This document shows, in pieces, positions 1-8,454 of a DNA stretch of 23,439 nucleotides. The position numbers and the translations under genes are program-made. Every line of letters begins with the position of its first letter. The stretch's first letter is position 1. The notes beneath the pieces are model-generated. The model ran no database searches, was not told the origin of the DNA, and saw only the letters and a list, made by a program, of their open reading frames with translations. The DNA is taken from positions 1 to 23,439 of the forward strand of contig CAXBVF010000010.1 of the NCBI GenBank assembly GCA_963979005.1, given 5' to 3'. The DNA comes from UBA6164 sp963979005. GTDB lineage: Bacteria; Patescibacteriota; Gracilibacteria; BD1-5; UBA6164.

Positions 1-277
1 TGAATAATGCTAATACAAAATTCATCCAAGCTCATATAAATGGTCATCTAAGCCAGAATGGCATAGAAAATTTTAATACAGGATGCTTTTTCATGATACC
101 AAATAGTCATATTATTCATCAAATACTAATGTACCAGAATAAAAGAGCAAATTTAAGCATACTATCCGCTTCTGTGAAGACCATAGGCATAACAAAGAAA
201 CCAATAAGTCAAAAAATTAAACCAATAGTTTTTCATATAGCAATTCTATTCATTAATTTTGATTTGAATAAATCCAT
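1..277 (-). CDS. Partial multi-pass membrane protein of unknown function
   Basis: Read with TGA=Gly, the minus strand is open from an ATG at 277 to the left edge, so the C-terminus is missing. The visible 92 residues begin MDLFKSKLMNRIAIGKTIG. They hold about three hydrophobic segments: IGLIFGLIGFFVMPMV, FALLFWYISIGGIIGLFGI and, after the loop KKHPVLKFSMPFWLRG, FIGAWMNFVLALF. Several Gly positions in the helices are TGA, which supports translation. There is no SD; the leader is A/T only. A promoter with an extended -10 lies just upstream. I do not recognise the family. The dense aromatic and Gly residues suggest an integral membrane protein, but no function can be given. Confidence 0.75.
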
Positions 278-303
278 GATAATTTAATTATAAAATAAGT
301 CTT

Positions 304-331
304 ATTATAACAAAATAGCTAATAATTGAAA
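304..331 (-). promoter_or_regulatory. Promoter for the partial membrane protein gene
   Basis: On the minus strand, TTTCAA (326-331) and TATAAT (304-309) are 16 bp apart. A TG one base upstream of the -10 makes it extended. Predicted transcription start is near 297, about 20 nt before the ATG at 277. The -35 is weak. Confidence 0.5.
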
Positions 332-408
332 TATTTTATAATTTTTATGATAGACAAATAGTAGATTTAATTCATAAAAAATAAAAACTTTTAGAATTGA
401 AATATTAA

Positions 409-437
409 AAAACAAGATTTAATCTTGTTTTTTTTCT
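409..437. terminator. Bidirectional terminator containing a stop codon in its loop
   Basis: The stem AACAAGAT (411-418) pairs with ATCTTGTT, with TTA as the loop. A-run and T-run flanks allow termination in both directions. The loop is the TAA stop codon (419-421) of the minus-strand gene at 419-727, so the gene ends inside its own terminator. Confidence 0.75.
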
Positions 438-727
438 TTATCCTTATCTATTATTATATCACAAAATGTTAACTCTCATTCATCATCTCTTGGCCCATTT
501 GGACAATGACATTTTCAATTAGAACCTTGAGAGTCACATGTTATATTTATTATTTTTTTCTTATTATGTTCAATTTCAATATAAATATTTATATTTAATC
601 AAGTTTTTGAACAATAAGCAGTTAGTATAGATTCTTCATCGAATGCATACATATCATTATTATCATGAAATCATTCTAGTCATTTAGGTATAGTGATACC
701 AAAATCTTCAGCTGTTGCTATTTTCAT
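419..727 (-). CDS. Small Cys-rich acidic protein, unknown function
   Basis: This is 102 aa with TGA=Gly, starting MKIATAEDFGITIPKGLEGF and ending at a TAA in the terminator loop. TGA codes several glycines, including two in the N-terminal KGLEGF segment, so the gene is invisible under the standard code. Five cysteines are present: C39, C64, C73, C75 and C89. The last four fall in a compact C-x8-C-x-C-x13-C arrangement around KCHCPNGPRDDEGELTFC, which could bind a metal or form disulfides. There is no signal peptide or membrane segment, and the protein is strongly acidic. No SD; the leader is poly-A. It lies just downstream of pyrF on the same strand, but the hairpin at 811-839 separates them. 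I do not recognise the family. Confidence 0.75.
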
Positions 728-810
728 TTTTTTTCGATATTATTTTATATTTAAAACTATTATAGATTAAATTAATATTTGTCAATTTTATAATAAATAA
801 TTCGTACAAA

Positions 811-839
811 GGAGCACATAATCCGTAGATTAGTGCTCC
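811..839 (-). terminator. Hairpin after pyrF
   Basis: GGAGCAC (811-817) pairs with GTGCTCC (833-839). An inner TAATC/GATTA pairing is interrupted by one bulged base. The hairpin begins about 30 nt after the pyrF stop. The T-run on the minus strand is poor, so it may terminate weakly or protect the mRNA 3' end. It is far richer in GC than the flanks, like the pyrF gene. Confidence 0.5.
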
Positions 840-867
840 CAGTATTTTCTCCTCTTTGTTGTTGCTT

Positions 868-1650
868 TTAATCTATCTCAGCAGCTTTGGCAATTAATGC
901 TTTTTCAACTTCATCATAGCTCTTTTTAGCAGCTTCAACGGTAGCTAAAGGACGTCCCATTACCATTCCACTTGTACCATTTCGAATAGCAATCTCTGGC
1001 GTTGCTGTTCTTTCCTGGTCATCATCCTCTTCATGCCAATCAGGGCGAGTTCCAGGTGTAATATAGATGAAATCTCTTGGTAAATGACATCTGCTCTGTA
1101 GATATTGAAGTTCATTTATTGAACAAACTATACCATCAAAACGGCAATTTTTAGCCATTATTGCAAAATGTTCAGCTATTTCATTTATAGTTCCAGGAAT
1201 TAATAATTCTTCATTAATTCTTTTCTGAGACCAGCTAGTAAGTACTGTAACAGCAATTAGTAAAGGTCTAGATAGTTCAGGATGCTCCTTAAGTGCTTCT
1301 TCTCTACCAGCTACAGCATATTCCATCATTACTGTTCCACCCATTGCGTGGACATTAATAATTTGAACACCAAGGCAGGTAGCTTCATAAACAGCTGATT
1401 TAACCGTTTCAGGTATATCATTGAATTTAAGATCAAGGAAGATATCAAATCCCAATTTCTGTATTCCCTTAACTATTCTTGGTCCAAGTTTTGTAAAAGC
1501 CCTTTTCCCAATTTTTATTATACCTACATAATCCATAAATGGTATAACTTCCCTCAGATATTTATCCAAGGCCTCATTTTCATCATCTAGCGGCTTATCA
1601 TCAAGTGCTTTGATAATGTATTTTCTGGGTTCTACTTCTGTATCATTCAT
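868..1650 (-). CDS. pyrF: Orotidine 5'-phosphate decarboxylase
   Basis: This enzyme converts orotidine monophosphate to UMP, the last step of de novo pyrimidine synthesis, in the cytosol. The 260-aa product starts MNDTEVEPRKYIIKALDDKP. It has the catalytic Asp/Lys array DLKFNDIPETV, the HAMGG loop, the phosphate-binding TPGTRP and the terminal phosphate gripper MVMGRPL. The open frame extends to 1722, but ATG at 1650 is chosen because AGGAGC sits 6 nt upstream and the promoter lies inside the longer reading. It stands alone, with no other pyrimidine gene nearby. It is atypical for this window: none of its 15 glycines is TGA, GC is near 40% in a sampled stretch against roughly 25-28% around it, and it has an SD. 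Lateral transfer is the simplest explanation. Identification is firm. Confidence 0.93.
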   Translation of the reverse strand: MNDTEVEPRKYIIKALDDKPLDDENEALDKYLREVIPFMDYVGIIKIGKRAFTKLGPRIVKGIQKLGFDIFLDLKFNDIPETVKSAVYEATCLGVQIINVHAMGGTVMMEYAVAGREEALKEHPELSRPLLIAVTVLTSWSQKRINEELLIPGTINEIAEHFAIMAKNCRFDGIVCSINELQYLQSRCHLPRDFIYITPGTRPDWHEEDDDQERTATPEIAIRNGTSGMVMGRPLATVEAAKKSYDEVEKALIAKAAEID

Positions 1651-1656
1651 TTCAAT

Positions 1657-1662
1657 GCTCCT
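1657..1662 (-). promoter_or_regulatory. Shine-Dalgarno site of pyrF
   Basis: AGGAGC on the minus strand, 6 nt before the ATG at 1650. This decides the start over the longer open frame reaching 1722. An SD is exceptional in this window. Confidence 0.8.
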
Positions 1663-1684
1663 ATATAGCATAATTATAAAAAAA

Positions 1685-1712
1685 CAACAATTATAATATA
1701 GTATAATTGTTG
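1685..1712. promoter_or_regulatory. Perfect 11-bp inverted repeat over the pyrF promoter
   Basis: CAACAATTATA (1685-1695) and TATAATTGTTG (1702-1712) are perfect inverted copies separated by 6 bp. The repeat covers the -10 region, most of the spacer and the likely start point. That is the position expected for a repressor operator. A short RNA hairpin is a less likely reading, because the predicted transcript starts within it. Confidence 0.55.
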
Positions 1713-1722
1713 CATATGTCAA
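1695..1722 (-). promoter_or_regulatory. Promoter of pyrF
   Basis: TTGACA (1717-1722) and TATATT (1695-1700) on the minus strand are 16 bp apart. The -35 is perfect. It begins 8 bp after the stop of the upstream large gene, so pyrF is probably transcribed on its own. Confidence 0.7.
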
Positions 1723-1729
1723 AGTATTA

Positions 1730-4483
1730 TTAAATGTATAAATGAGTTTTTATTGGATTTTTTGCATCCTTATATTTTTTATTAAATTCTGTTGTATATT
1801 CATAGAAGGTTTTTTCTTCAATTAACTTTAGAAATTGTGTAAATATTGGACTTTCCTTTGATTCAGGTTTTATTTTAAAATGAATTCAATATGTATCTAC
1901 TATTATATCAAAATTATCTTTTTCTAGTCTTGCTCAACTTAGTAGACCAGTAAATCATGCATTATCAATTGCTTCCGCCAAATAGATATTTAGATATCCA
2001 ATATATTTATCAGCATGAATATCTATGTCTTCCTGTGACATTATTATTTTATTTAATTCCTCTAATGCAGCTGTAGCTGTTATTCAAGCTTCTACCTCTT
2101 TTAAAAAGGGAAGTCATAATGTCATACTTAGATCATTTATGTCTTTTATTATATTTTTTGATGCAGTACGTCATAAAACCATTAATAATACAGATCTTCA
2201 AGTTATTGTATTATTACTCTTATTAGTTAATTTTTTATTCCAAAATGTTGTTCTTAAGTCATTTAGATCAGATTTACAATATAGTCAATTATGATTTAAT
2301 AATTTAATAGTTTCACTATTAATCGTTGGCCATCATAGTTTTTCAGCTACTATTTTTTTATACTCTCTATCATTATTTCTTATACTATGTTTTGCAATAT
2401 TTTCTCAAGTTAAATGATTATATAATTCAGCAAAATTCTTATACTTTCAAAATTCGCCTAATATTGCTTTTTTTGATATTAAATATAAGTCTAATGTACT
2501 ATTTACTCAAGCATTAGCTAATTCACTAATTACTCCTTGCTGTACTATGGTATCAAATTCATTAAGTTCTGGTTTCTCTTGTTCTACTTGGTAATTAGTT
2601 TTTCTTAAATTATCAGGCACTGGATTAGTTTGTGAACTATTTTTTTGTCAATTAATTGTTCATATTGAAATATTAGCTGTATCAATAGAAATTATTAAAT
2701 TTGTATTTTGGATTCATATTTCATTTGGAATTATTATTTCTCATCAATTTTTTATTTCAGATTTTTCAGCTAATGCAGCTAATACTTGAGTAATTAATGT
2801 TTTACTTTGTTCGTCTAAATCTACTATTCAAATAGCTAGTGTTTCAGTTGTTTTTACTAGTTCAGTAATAGGTTCGTTTAGATTTGGGTTATTAGGATTA
2901 TCACTTTTTAAATCAAGTTCAGATTTAGGGAAAAATTTTTCTCATTTTATATCATCATTTTTTTGTGTAGAGAGTTCTGTAGGATTAGAATTAACATTAT
3001 CTTTATATTCCAATCACAGATCTGTTGCAAATTGTATAAATGTTTGCTCAGTTAAGGTGCTTAAATACTTTGCTCAATAAAATAATTTAACTAGGTCTTT
3101 TCAAGTTAATCATTTATAAAAATTTTTATTAGAAAACGCCAATGCAGAGTACTTAAAAATATCATCTTTATAGATAATTCATTCTTTTATAAAGAGCTCT
3201 TTTATATCATCTAAAAAACTAGGGAATTCTAAATTATCAGCCATATCATTAATTTTAACTTTTGAAACTACTTTTTTATCATTACATACCGCATTCAAAA
3301 ATATAGGAAAACTTCAAAAAAATCAAAAATTTCATTCTTTATATTCTTCCATTTCAGGTGCAAATAAATCTAATCTTCTTTCTACTCATTTAGATTTTAA
3401 CAAATCTAATGCCTTTGTATTTAATTTATCCTTATCTAAATTGTTAACACTAAAAGCTTTAACTGGTCTTTTTTTAGTAGTATTTTTCTTTCTCTCTAAT
3501 CTATCTTCTTCAAGTTTTTCTGCTGCACCTTTATTAGAATCATCTTCCCATTCTAATCATACATTATTTATAAAATCATAAAATCTAGACTCAGTCAATT
3601 TAGTTACATTTTTTAAGGCGTAAAAATATTTAACTAAATCTTTTCATCTTAATCATTCATAAATAACCTCCTCTCAAAAACTATCAGCTGAATATTTACG
3701 CATTTTTTCTTGACTGTCTATTCAAAAGTCATTTAAGGCCTTTAATATTTCAAACTTCATACTAGGCATTTTTAATATATCAGCTGCTTGATTTATTCTT
3801 ATATTAGTCAAATTATCCGTTTCCTTATTTATGATATTTACCAAATACCAAAATCCTCAAAATACTCAGTAATTTCATTTTCTATAAGCCTCTTTATCTG
3901 GTGCAAATAAATCTAATCTGTTAAAAATTTTGTTCTCCTTTAAGTGAGATAGTGCTTTTCAATGTAATTCTACTAATTCTAGTTTATCTAATGTCTTTCT
4001 CTTATTTCTAGTACTATTTGCTACTTGTTTAGCTCTATCATTAATAGGATATCCCTTCTTTCTTGCTACTTTTTTCTTAACAGGTTTTTTTAACGGTCTT
4101 GGTTTTTCTAATCAATCTGGAACGACTCCATCATTTTTTGTTACTTCGTCATGGAATGCTATTGTGTCTTCTAAATTTGCTAGTTGAATTTCTTCTATTA
4201 CAGAAACCATAGTTCTTCATTTTTGTATCGATATATCCTCATCCTCTGCATCTAGCTCTAATGTTACTTGCTCATTTATGATTCATCTTATAACTATTAA
4301 ATCAGTTTCTCAATCCATTATTTTTATAACTCTATTGAGTATGGCATCACTATGTACCTCAATTAGATCAACATCCTCCTCTGGATTCAAGAAAAGGAGC
4401 TTTACAATTTTCATTTTAATACTTTTTTCTACTTTTTTTGCTAACTCTTCTGATATTTGTGAATTTTCAACTACTGCATTCAT
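1730..4483 (-). CDS. Large repeat-containing protein of unknown function (917 aa)
   Basis: One continuous 917-aa frame appears only with TGA=Gly. It starts MNAVVENSQISEELAKKVEK. Domains in order: an acidic, mostly hydrophilic N-terminus (1-130); a basic Lys/Pro/Arg linker (about 130-170, KKPVKKKVARKKG); repeat 1 (about 188-315); a second charged linker; repeat 2 (about 370-495); a polar stretch; and a C-terminal half with shorter degenerate copies. Repeats 1 and 2 share LFAP at the start, GL[RT]GKDLVK-x-FY, then LTE-x-x-F and GLE[WY] near the end, each about 120 residues. Degenerate copies appear near 690 (HLTGENIAK) and 750-790 (TGRSVLLMVL...LGLPF). There is no signal peptide or membrane segment, so it is probably cytosolic. 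The repeat resembles no family I recognise. An SSB-like gene is divergently oriented 195 bp away. Confidence 0.85.
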
Positions 4484-4617
4484 ATAAATATTGTTAATTT
4501 TACTTCAAACTATTCTATTAATTTATATTAAAATGTAAAATTGTTTTTTGTCTATTTTAATTGATAATATAGAATTAAATATTTAAGCCTAAGTAAGCTT
4601 CATTATTTTATTTTTTC

Positions 4618-4645
4618 TTGCAGCAATCATTTTTATAAATACAAT
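4618..4645 (+). promoter_or_regulatory. Possible promoter of the SSB-like gene
   Basis: TTGCAG (4618-4623) and TACAAT (4640-4645) are 16 bp apart, about 32 nt before the ATG at 4678. It lies in the 194-bp divergent gap 4484-4677. I see nothing else there apart from A/T-rich sequence and a short imperfect palindrome around 4588-4603. Confidence 0.4.
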
Positions 4646-4677
4646 ATCTTCACTTAAATAACATTAATTATAACAAT

Positions 4678-4971
4678 ATGGCAAAAACATATATAGATTG
4701 AACTAGTTGTAAAGCTATTAATTGACAATTTGGAGAATTTTATAACATGAGTTTTAATATTGAAAAATTAACTCAATATGCAAATGATAAAGGTTACGTA
4801 AATATGACTATGAGTAAAAGAAAAGAGCCTGGTCAGTATTGAGATACTCACTATTTTACATTAAATGAGTGGACGCCAGAATGATGAGATTCAAATGGAG
4901 GACAAGCTTCAAATGATTCTAAAGCTAATAATGATGCTTGAAATATATCAGTTGAAGATATTCCATTTTAA
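4678..4971 (+). CDS. Small SSB-like putative single-stranded DNA-binding protein
   Basis: This is 97 aa with TGA=Gly, starting MAKTYIDGTSCKAINGQFGE. The first 65 residues look like a short beta-barrel core: alternating polar and hydrophobic strands, FYNMSFNIEKLTQYA, NMTMSKRKEPGQYGDTHY and the aromatic FTLNEWTP. A Gly/Asn/Ser-rich low-complexity linker follows (about 66-88). The protein ends NISVEDIPF. That order (OB-like core, disordered Gly/Asn linker, acidic tip ending in Pro-Phe) is the plan of bacterial SSB, whose tip DDDIPF recruits repair and replication proteins. The core is shorter than a canonical SSB (about 110 residues), so this is probably a divergent or accessory ssDNA binder. 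It is monocistronic, with its own terminator. Function is inferred from tail and layout, not from a recognised core. Confidence 0.75.
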
Positions 4972-4973
4972 TA

Positions 4974-5004
4974 AAAAAAGACTAGAAACTTTAGTCTTTT
5001 TTTT
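4974..5004 (+). terminator. Intrinsic terminator of the SSB-like gene
   Basis: AAAAAGACTA pairs with TAGTCTTTTT across a short A/T-rich loop and is followed by more T residues. It starts directly after the double TAA stop. Confidence 0.75.
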
Positions 5005-5102
5005 AATACTATATAATATATATTTATTTATATTTTGCTAAATTAATTATAGATTAAATAATACATTGTCAAATATTTTACTTTTTATTTTAAATATGCT
5101 AT

Positions 5103-5108
5103 TATAAT
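5103..5108 (+). promoter_or_regulatory. Possible -10 box of the pilin-propeller gene
   Basis: A perfect TATAAT 23 bp before the ATG at 5132. No convincing -35 stands at the right distance; only T-rich sequence is present. Confidence 0.35.
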
Positions 5109-5131
5109 AAGGTATTATTAAAAAATTTATT

Positions 5132-6961
5132 ATGAATATTAAGGTTTTGAGAAGAAGAGCAAAAAGTATTTATAAAATAATAAAGAGATTTATCTCTCCA
5201 CTGAAGGCTTTTACGCTACTTGAATTGCTAGTAACTATTACTATTTTAGCAATTTTATTTACGGTTGCTTTTATGAGTGTTACAGGTTTTTTGAAGAAAT
5301 CAAGAGATGTTTCAAGATTTGAAAATTTAAATAGAATGAATTTTTGAATAGAATTATTTGTACTTGAGAAAGGTTTTTATCCAGAACCAGATAACGCAGC
5401 TGATATTACATATAGCTGATCAATGTTATTATGGTCTCAGTGAACTTTTTGAGATGATGTTACTAGATTGATTTGAAAACTTAGTAATAAGCCAGTAGAT
5501 TTGGTAAGTAATAACGATTTTGCATATTCGCTTGCTAACGATAAAAAGCAATATGAATTATGATCTGTATTAGAATCAAGTGAAATAATGTTTCAAGATA
5601 TGACATCTGAGACATATGCTAGATCAAAAATTCATGTTAGAAGTATGGTCGTATGAAATTATAACTGAATAAGTCTTACTACTAGTAGTGGATGAACTAT
5701 ATATATATTATGATTACCAACTATTTTAAGTTATGATACTACGGATACTGACATTGTTAGCTTAATAGATAAAAAAACTTTAGCTTATAGGTGATATGGT
5801 AACATTGCTTCATCATATACATGAACAGTATTCAGAATAGACGGTTGATTTGATTTTGATCCAAGTATCTTAGTATTATATTCTGGAACATACGATAATT
5901 TAATAAATAATGAAAGTGAGTGGATCGGTCTATTAGAAAATACACAAGAAGCATATTCATGAGTAGTTACTAATAATCCAGTTATAGATGATATTTTAGA
6001 TCTAGTTGTAGATCCTTCAAATCCATCTATAGATGTAAGAGAAATAGCTTATGATTTAGTTAATAATCAACTTGAAATACCTCTACCAGTAGTATTAACA
6101 TCATGAGATAATTGGGTTACGTATGAATATCTACTTGATAGCGATACTAGATCAATAACTCAAGATACTAATTTTACATTATGGTTTGCGACAAAAAGTT
6201 GAGTATTTACATCTAGTTGAAATACTTGGACAAGTTATACTGAGGCTGATTGATTAATTAATAAAGATGTAAGAACAGTCATAGAAGCTGATGATTGAAG
6301 AATGTGGATGGCTACGAATAAATGAGTAAGTGTATTTGATTGAACTAATTGGTTAGAATATACTAAATCAGATTGATTAATAGATGATGATGTAGTAGGT
6401 ATGATTCAATCAAGTGATTGACACTTTTGGTTTACTACCAAAAAATGAGTAAGTGAATTTGATTGAACAACATGGACTGATCATACAACTTCTGATTGAA
6501 TAGCGAATAAAATAGTTACATGAATTGTAGAAGCCTCAAACTGACACATTTGGATTTCAACTATAGATGGAGTAAGTAGGTATAACTGAGCTGTATGGCA
6601 AACTTATACTGAAGCTGACTGACTAGTAGACAAAAATGTATTAACTGTCGAAGCAGACTCTTCATGAAATGTATGGTTTGGTTCAATAAATTGAGTTAGT
6701 AAATATAGTGGATCGTGGTTATCTTATAATGAAATTGATTGACTAGTAGATAAATATGTAAATGATATATTCGTTGATAATATTTGAAATACATGGTTTG
6801 CAACGGTAGCATGAGCTAGTAAATTGGATACATCTGGTAACTGGACTAGTTTCACTAAGGATGACTGACTTGCAGATAATGATGTTCAAGTTATATTTCA
6901 AGATACAGATTCAAATATATGGTTTGGTACAAAAAAATGAGTAACTATATATTTTAATTAA
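5132..6961 (+). CDS. Type IV pilin-like protein with C-terminal seven-repeat beta-propeller
   Basis: This is a 609-aa surface protein with two parts. Residues 1-26 are a basic leader ending KA. The mature protein then begins FTLLELLVTITILAILF, a class III (type IV pilin) signal with Glu at +5 and a Phe N-terminus, so prepilin peptidase should cut after Ala26. A pilin-like alpha-beta region follows. From about residue 326 to the end there are seven repeats of about 40 residues with the pattern W-x-x-[YH]T-x-x-DG[LI], then G-x-[IVM]W[FMI]-x-[TS]-x-x-GVS-x-[FY]-x-G. This is the two-component-regulator-propeller (Reg_prop) type and the count closes a seven-bladed ring. The family suggests a minor pilin or pseudopilin displaying a ligand-binding propeller outside the cell. 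TGA codes many of its glycines, and only 71 residues are readable under the standard code. A role in host or surface attachment is inference. Confidence 0.88.
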
Positions 6962-6976
6962 AATTTAAACAATATT

Positions 6977-7004
6977 AAAAGCCTGATTTAAATCAGGCTT
7001 TTTT
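6977..7004. terminator. Bidirectional terminator between convergent genes
   Basis: AAAAGCCTGATTT and its exact complement AAATCAGGCTTTT form a palindrome flanked by A- and T-runs. It serves the pilin-propeller gene (plus) and can serve the small gene ending at 7023 (minus). Confidence 0.8.
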
Positions 7005-7022
7005 AGTGTAACTAAATTTAAA

Positions 7023-7280
7023 TCAGAGAGTTATTTTTTCCTCTTCATTAAGTTTAATTACGAATTTACGCAGGGTTAATCCTTTATATTCTTCAATCAT
7101 TGTATTATTAATTGTAGAATAATAATGAAATTTTTTCCCAACCTTTTCAATTGCTATTCTAGGAAGTAATTTTCCTTTTATATAGACAACCCCATAAGTT
7201 ACTTTAAATCTAACTTTTTTACCTTCAATTGTGAAAGTGAGTGTTAGATTTAGTTTTGTTTTATTATGCTGATCAAGCAT
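7023..7280 (-). CDS. Small basic beta-rich protein, unknown function
   Basis: This is 85 aa, starting MLDQHNKTKLNLTLTFTIEG. Alternating hydrophobic and charged residues (KVRFKVTYGVVYIKG) predict several beta-strands, and the protein is Lys-rich. There is no signal peptide or membrane helix. None of its five glycines is TGA. The case for a real gene comes from its front end: AGGA 8 nt before the ATG, and TTGACT-16 bp-TATAAT centred about 50 nt upstream. It converges with the pilin-propeller gene and shares the terminator there. It belongs with pyrF and the two genes at 12494 and 12885 in the UGA-free, SD-bearing class. I do not recognise the family. Confidence 0.65.
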   Translation of the reverse strand: MLDQHNKTKLNLTLTFTIEGKKVRFKVTYGVVYIKGKLLPRIAIEKVGKKFHYYSTINNTMIEEYKGLTLRKFVIKLNEEEKITL

Positions 7281-7288
7281 TTCTGTAA

Positions 7289-7292
7289 TCCT
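7289..7292 (-). promoter_or_regulatory. Shine-Dalgarno site of the 85-aa gene
   Basis: AGGA on the minus strand, 8 nt before the ATG at 7280. It supports that start. Confidence 0.55.
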
Positions 7293-7316
7293 GTATTTTT
7301 TGTTTTAAGTAACAGA

Positions 7317-7344
7317 ATTATAGTGATTTTATTTAATAAGTCAA
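7317..7344 (-). promoter_or_regulatory. Promoter of the 85-aa gene
   Basis: TTGACT (7339-7344) and a perfect TATAAT (7317-7322) on the minus strand are 16 bp apart. The spacer length equals that of the pyrF, 12494 and 12885 promoters. The rest of the 7281-7412 gap shows nothing else clear. Confidence 0.7.
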
Positions 7345-7412
7345 CAATTATTTCTTGTATTAAAATATTTATTTAATAATATATATTTTATATTATTTTT
7401 TTATAGATAAAG

Positions 7413-8447
7413 ATGAATAGAATTGAAGAAAAATTTTTAAATGCTACAAGAGATATTTTAGAAAAAAACTTACAAATTAATGAATTAGAGTACAAAGACA
7501 AACAGATAATTTTGGTGTATGATTTTGATTCTATTTTATCTACTGAAATTTCAAATTGATATATTTCAAATTTAAAAAATAGAGAAAATACTGAATTAAT
7601 AGATTTCAATAAAATAGATACAGAAAGTTTAAAAGAAAAACTCCTAAGTTTAGAGAAAAATTCAACTGTTATATTAGTTCAATCTACAAACTTTAGATTA
7701 GATAATTTTAGAATTAGATTAAATCTAAATAATGCATGAGTGTGATGTTTAGAGCATAGACATTTAGCATATAATTATGATGAACAATTAGAAAATTATG
7801 CTGATGCACTTACATATAATTGAGATTTTTATAATAAGGTATGATGAAAATTAAAGAAATTATCTGACGAGGCAGAAACTATGACTTTCATTTGTAATGA
7901 CTGATCAACTTTAAAAGTGGAGTGATGATTCGAAGACATGAAACTAAATCATTGAGTATATATTTGAAAAAATAGATGAGGGAATTTCCCAATTTGAGAA
8001 AATTTTACTGAAGCAAAGCATTTTGATAAGGTAAATTGAGAACTAACAGTCTATGCATATCCAGATGAAAAATTGCAAGTAGAGTTTTCAAAGCCTTTCA
8101 AAATAAAAATAGTTAATAGTATAGTTACTTGTGATGATGCAAATTGTCCGGAAACTTTTAGAAAAATATTAGATTTTATAAGTGAATTTGAAAATAATGA
8201 AGTAATGTTTAGAGAGCTATGATTTGGTTTAAATACTTGAATTTCAAGAGAAAAAAGGGTAGCTGATGTCAATGCTTATGAAAGAGTGGCTTGATTCCAT
8301 ATATCACTATGAAAAAAACATCAAATATATAGAAAAAAACTAGATAAAAGTGTTGTTCAAAGATATCATATAGATATATTTCCAGATATAAAAGAAATTT
8401 ATATTGATGATATAAAAATATTTGAAGATAATTTATATCTTATATAA
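7413..8447 (+). CDS. M29-like metallo-aminopeptidase homologue
   Basis: This is 344 aa with TGA=Gly. The C-terminal half carries the landmarks of family M29 (aminopeptidase T): NFPIGENFTEA with E196/E200, FRELGFGLN with E268, GFHISLG with H296, and RYHIDIFPD with H319 and D321. Their order matches the dinuclear metal ligands Glu, Glu, His, (Tyr), His, Asp of Thermus AmpT. The first 130 residues are diverged. M29 enzymes release N-terminal residues from peptides, so peptide recycling in the cytosol is the likely role. The M29 fold also includes NicX-type dioxygenases, so activity on another substrate cannot be excluded. No SD; the leader is A/T only. The gene downstream has its own promoter 8 bp after this stop, so the two need not be co-transcribed. 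Confidence 0.75.
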
Positions 8448-8454
8448 AAAATAA

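Noticed and set aside
278..418. Repeated ATTGAAATATT words (near 326 and 396)
   Set aside because: Short A/T-rich words expected by chance; one overlaps the -35 of a predicted promoter.
1651..1722. Longer pyrF start at 1722 adding 24 residues
   Set aside because: The extra segment covers the -35, -10 and palindrome and does not resemble the family. The SD supports 1650.
2025..2517. Plus-strand open frames of 63-89 aa inside the large minus gene
   Set aside because: They are hydrophobic low-complexity shadows of the 917-aa gene, with no start signals.
4484..4677. Possible tRNA, riboswitch or CRISPR leader in the largest gap
   Set aside because: No cloverleaf, no conserved aptamer pattern and no spaced repeats; only A/T-rich promoter-like sequence.
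6100..6961. DNA tandem repeat array
   Set aside because: Periodicity of about 120 bp comes from the coded propeller repeats, not from near-identical DNA copies.
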